Part shown: positions 41,535 to 42,095 of the stretch, in pieces
How the letters are laid out: the number at the start of each line of letters is the position of its first letter
How positions within the stretch are numbered: the first letter of the stretch is position 1
DNA from: Paulinella micropora
Lineage: Eukaryota > Cercozoa > Imbricatea > Euglyphida
Reading direction: 5' to 3'
NCBI GenBank assembly: GCA_009731375.1
Contig: BJOX01000252.1
Coordinates: forward strand, 74,475 to 116,569
Length of the DNA stretch: 42,095 bases
Notes under the pieces: model-generated
Seen by the model: only the letters and a program-made list of their open reading frames with translations
The model's database searches: none
Told to the model about the DNA's origin: nothing
Translations under genes and position numbers: made by a program

Positions 41535-42059
41535 TTAAAACTTTAAAAACATTCTTGAGACATCATCATTATTTTTTTCTTTCTTGCTTGGTTTTTCTGC
41601 TTGATTATAAACATTAACAGATATGTTTGACTTCTTTCCGTTTCCTTTTTTAGATTTAGGCTTCGGCTCTTCCTCTTCACTTTCTTCACTTTCGCTTTCG
41701 CGATCATCAGGCTCAGGCACAGGCTTTGTACTTACTTTCTTCTTTGCTTCCGCTTTCTTTCTTCTTATTTTCATCTTAGCCATCTTTTCAGCAATGATAT
41801 CAGTAAAATCACATTCTTCATCGCTCTCACTGCTTTCTTCTGGTGTATCATCTTGGTCTTTTCCATTAATGATATCATTAGCAACACCAATTTCAGCCAT
41901 GCGATTTATCTTTTCCTCCATCTCTTCATCATCACCTACATAAGCCTTTCTACACTTTGCTAATTTCTCTTTCGCTATTTCAACCTTTTGCTGTTTCTTA
42001 TTTTTTATTCCCTCAACTGCTTTACCCCAGTTCTTACGACTTGCTTCGGGAGACGGCAT
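41535..42059 (-). CDS. Highly charged Polinton protein, unknown function
   Basis: 174 residues from MPSPEASRKNW. It has an N-terminal basic helical segment, a Ser/Asp/Glu-rich middle (ESSESDEECDF), then KMKIRRKKAEAKKK, an acidic run and a basic run KPKSKKGNGKK. The composition suggests disorder. No family is recognised. It ends two bases from the stop of the neighbouring plus-strand gene. Confidence 0.55.
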   Translation of the reverse strand: MPSPEASRKNWGKAVEGIKNKKQQKVEIAKEKLAKCRKAYVGDDEEMEEKINRMAEIGVANDIINGKDQDDTPEESSESDEECDFTDIIAEKMAKMKIRRKKAEAKKKVSTKPVPEPDDRESESEESEEEEPKPKSKKGNGKKSNISVNVYNQAEKPSKKEKNNDDVSRMFLKF

Positions 42060-42095
42060 TTATACTAAGATTAATATATTTTAGTATTTTTAAAA

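Larger units (their letters stand above)
39302..42095 (+). mobile_element. Polinton fragment 2 (integrase end with TIR), continues past the window
   Basis: Begins AGTAGTATAGGG directly after a CATA microsatellite. It contains a GIY-YIG gene, a broken integrase, and two small genes, all AT-rich. Confidence 0.8.

Overview
The window looks like nuclear DNA of a microsatellite-rich eukaryote. The evidence is long (ATT)n, (GATA)n, (CATA/TATG)n, (CT/GA)n and (ACATT)n tracts, a tRNA-headed SINE with an ATT tail, a MITE, and two Polinton/Maverick fragments. The species cannot be named from the sequence. Seven runs of N interrupt it (765-997, 2425-2434, 7561-7935, 10798-10807, 13091-13100, 26055-27013, 28216-28225).

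Region by region: 1-6760 is repeat DNA, namely SINE copies, two unrelated tandem-repeat blocks, a dispersed repeat and microsatellites, with no supportable host gene. From about 6763 to 29024 lies one integrated virus-like element of about 22.3 kb, bounded by inverted repeats of about 2 kb. From 29021 to 31054 is the polB end of an AT-rich Polinton, cut exactly at the virus-like element's right terminus. From 31055 to 39301 come more microsatellites, a second copy of the dispersed repeat, a truncated second element related to the first (34086-35965), and a 276-bp MITE (36329-36604). From 39302 to the window end is the integrase end of another Polinton copy of the same TIR family.

The virus-like element is GC-rich and gene-dense. 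Left to right it encodes: a pair of diverging paralogues of unknown function; a small cysteine-rich protein; a phage-like fibre with F5/8C-like domains; a tyrosine recombinase resembling protelomerases, with a 50-bp spliceosomal intron; VLTF3-like and VLTF2/A1L-like late transcription factors; a PCNA-like clamp; a probable ssDNA-binding protein; ribonucleotide reductase large subunit; a small membrane protein; and a protein joining a polymerase-A-like C-terminus to a herpesvirus UL9/origin-binding-type SF2 helicase. The transcription factors, clamp and RNR point to the Nucleocytoviricota / Polinton-like virus world. No major capsid protein, packaging ATPase or maturation protease is visible.

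The parts fit a self-replicating linear genome. The inverted repeats carry 13 copies of a CCAGTCG...CGACTGG inverted-repeat unit with an AT-rich centre, plus four 50-bp hairpins. These are plausible origin sites for the UL9-like helicase. The terminus abuts an AT palindrome that could be a resolvase target. Several genes carry breaks (fibre frameshift, recombinase frameshift, one paralogue without a start codon), so this copy is probably decaying, although some breaks could be assembly errors.
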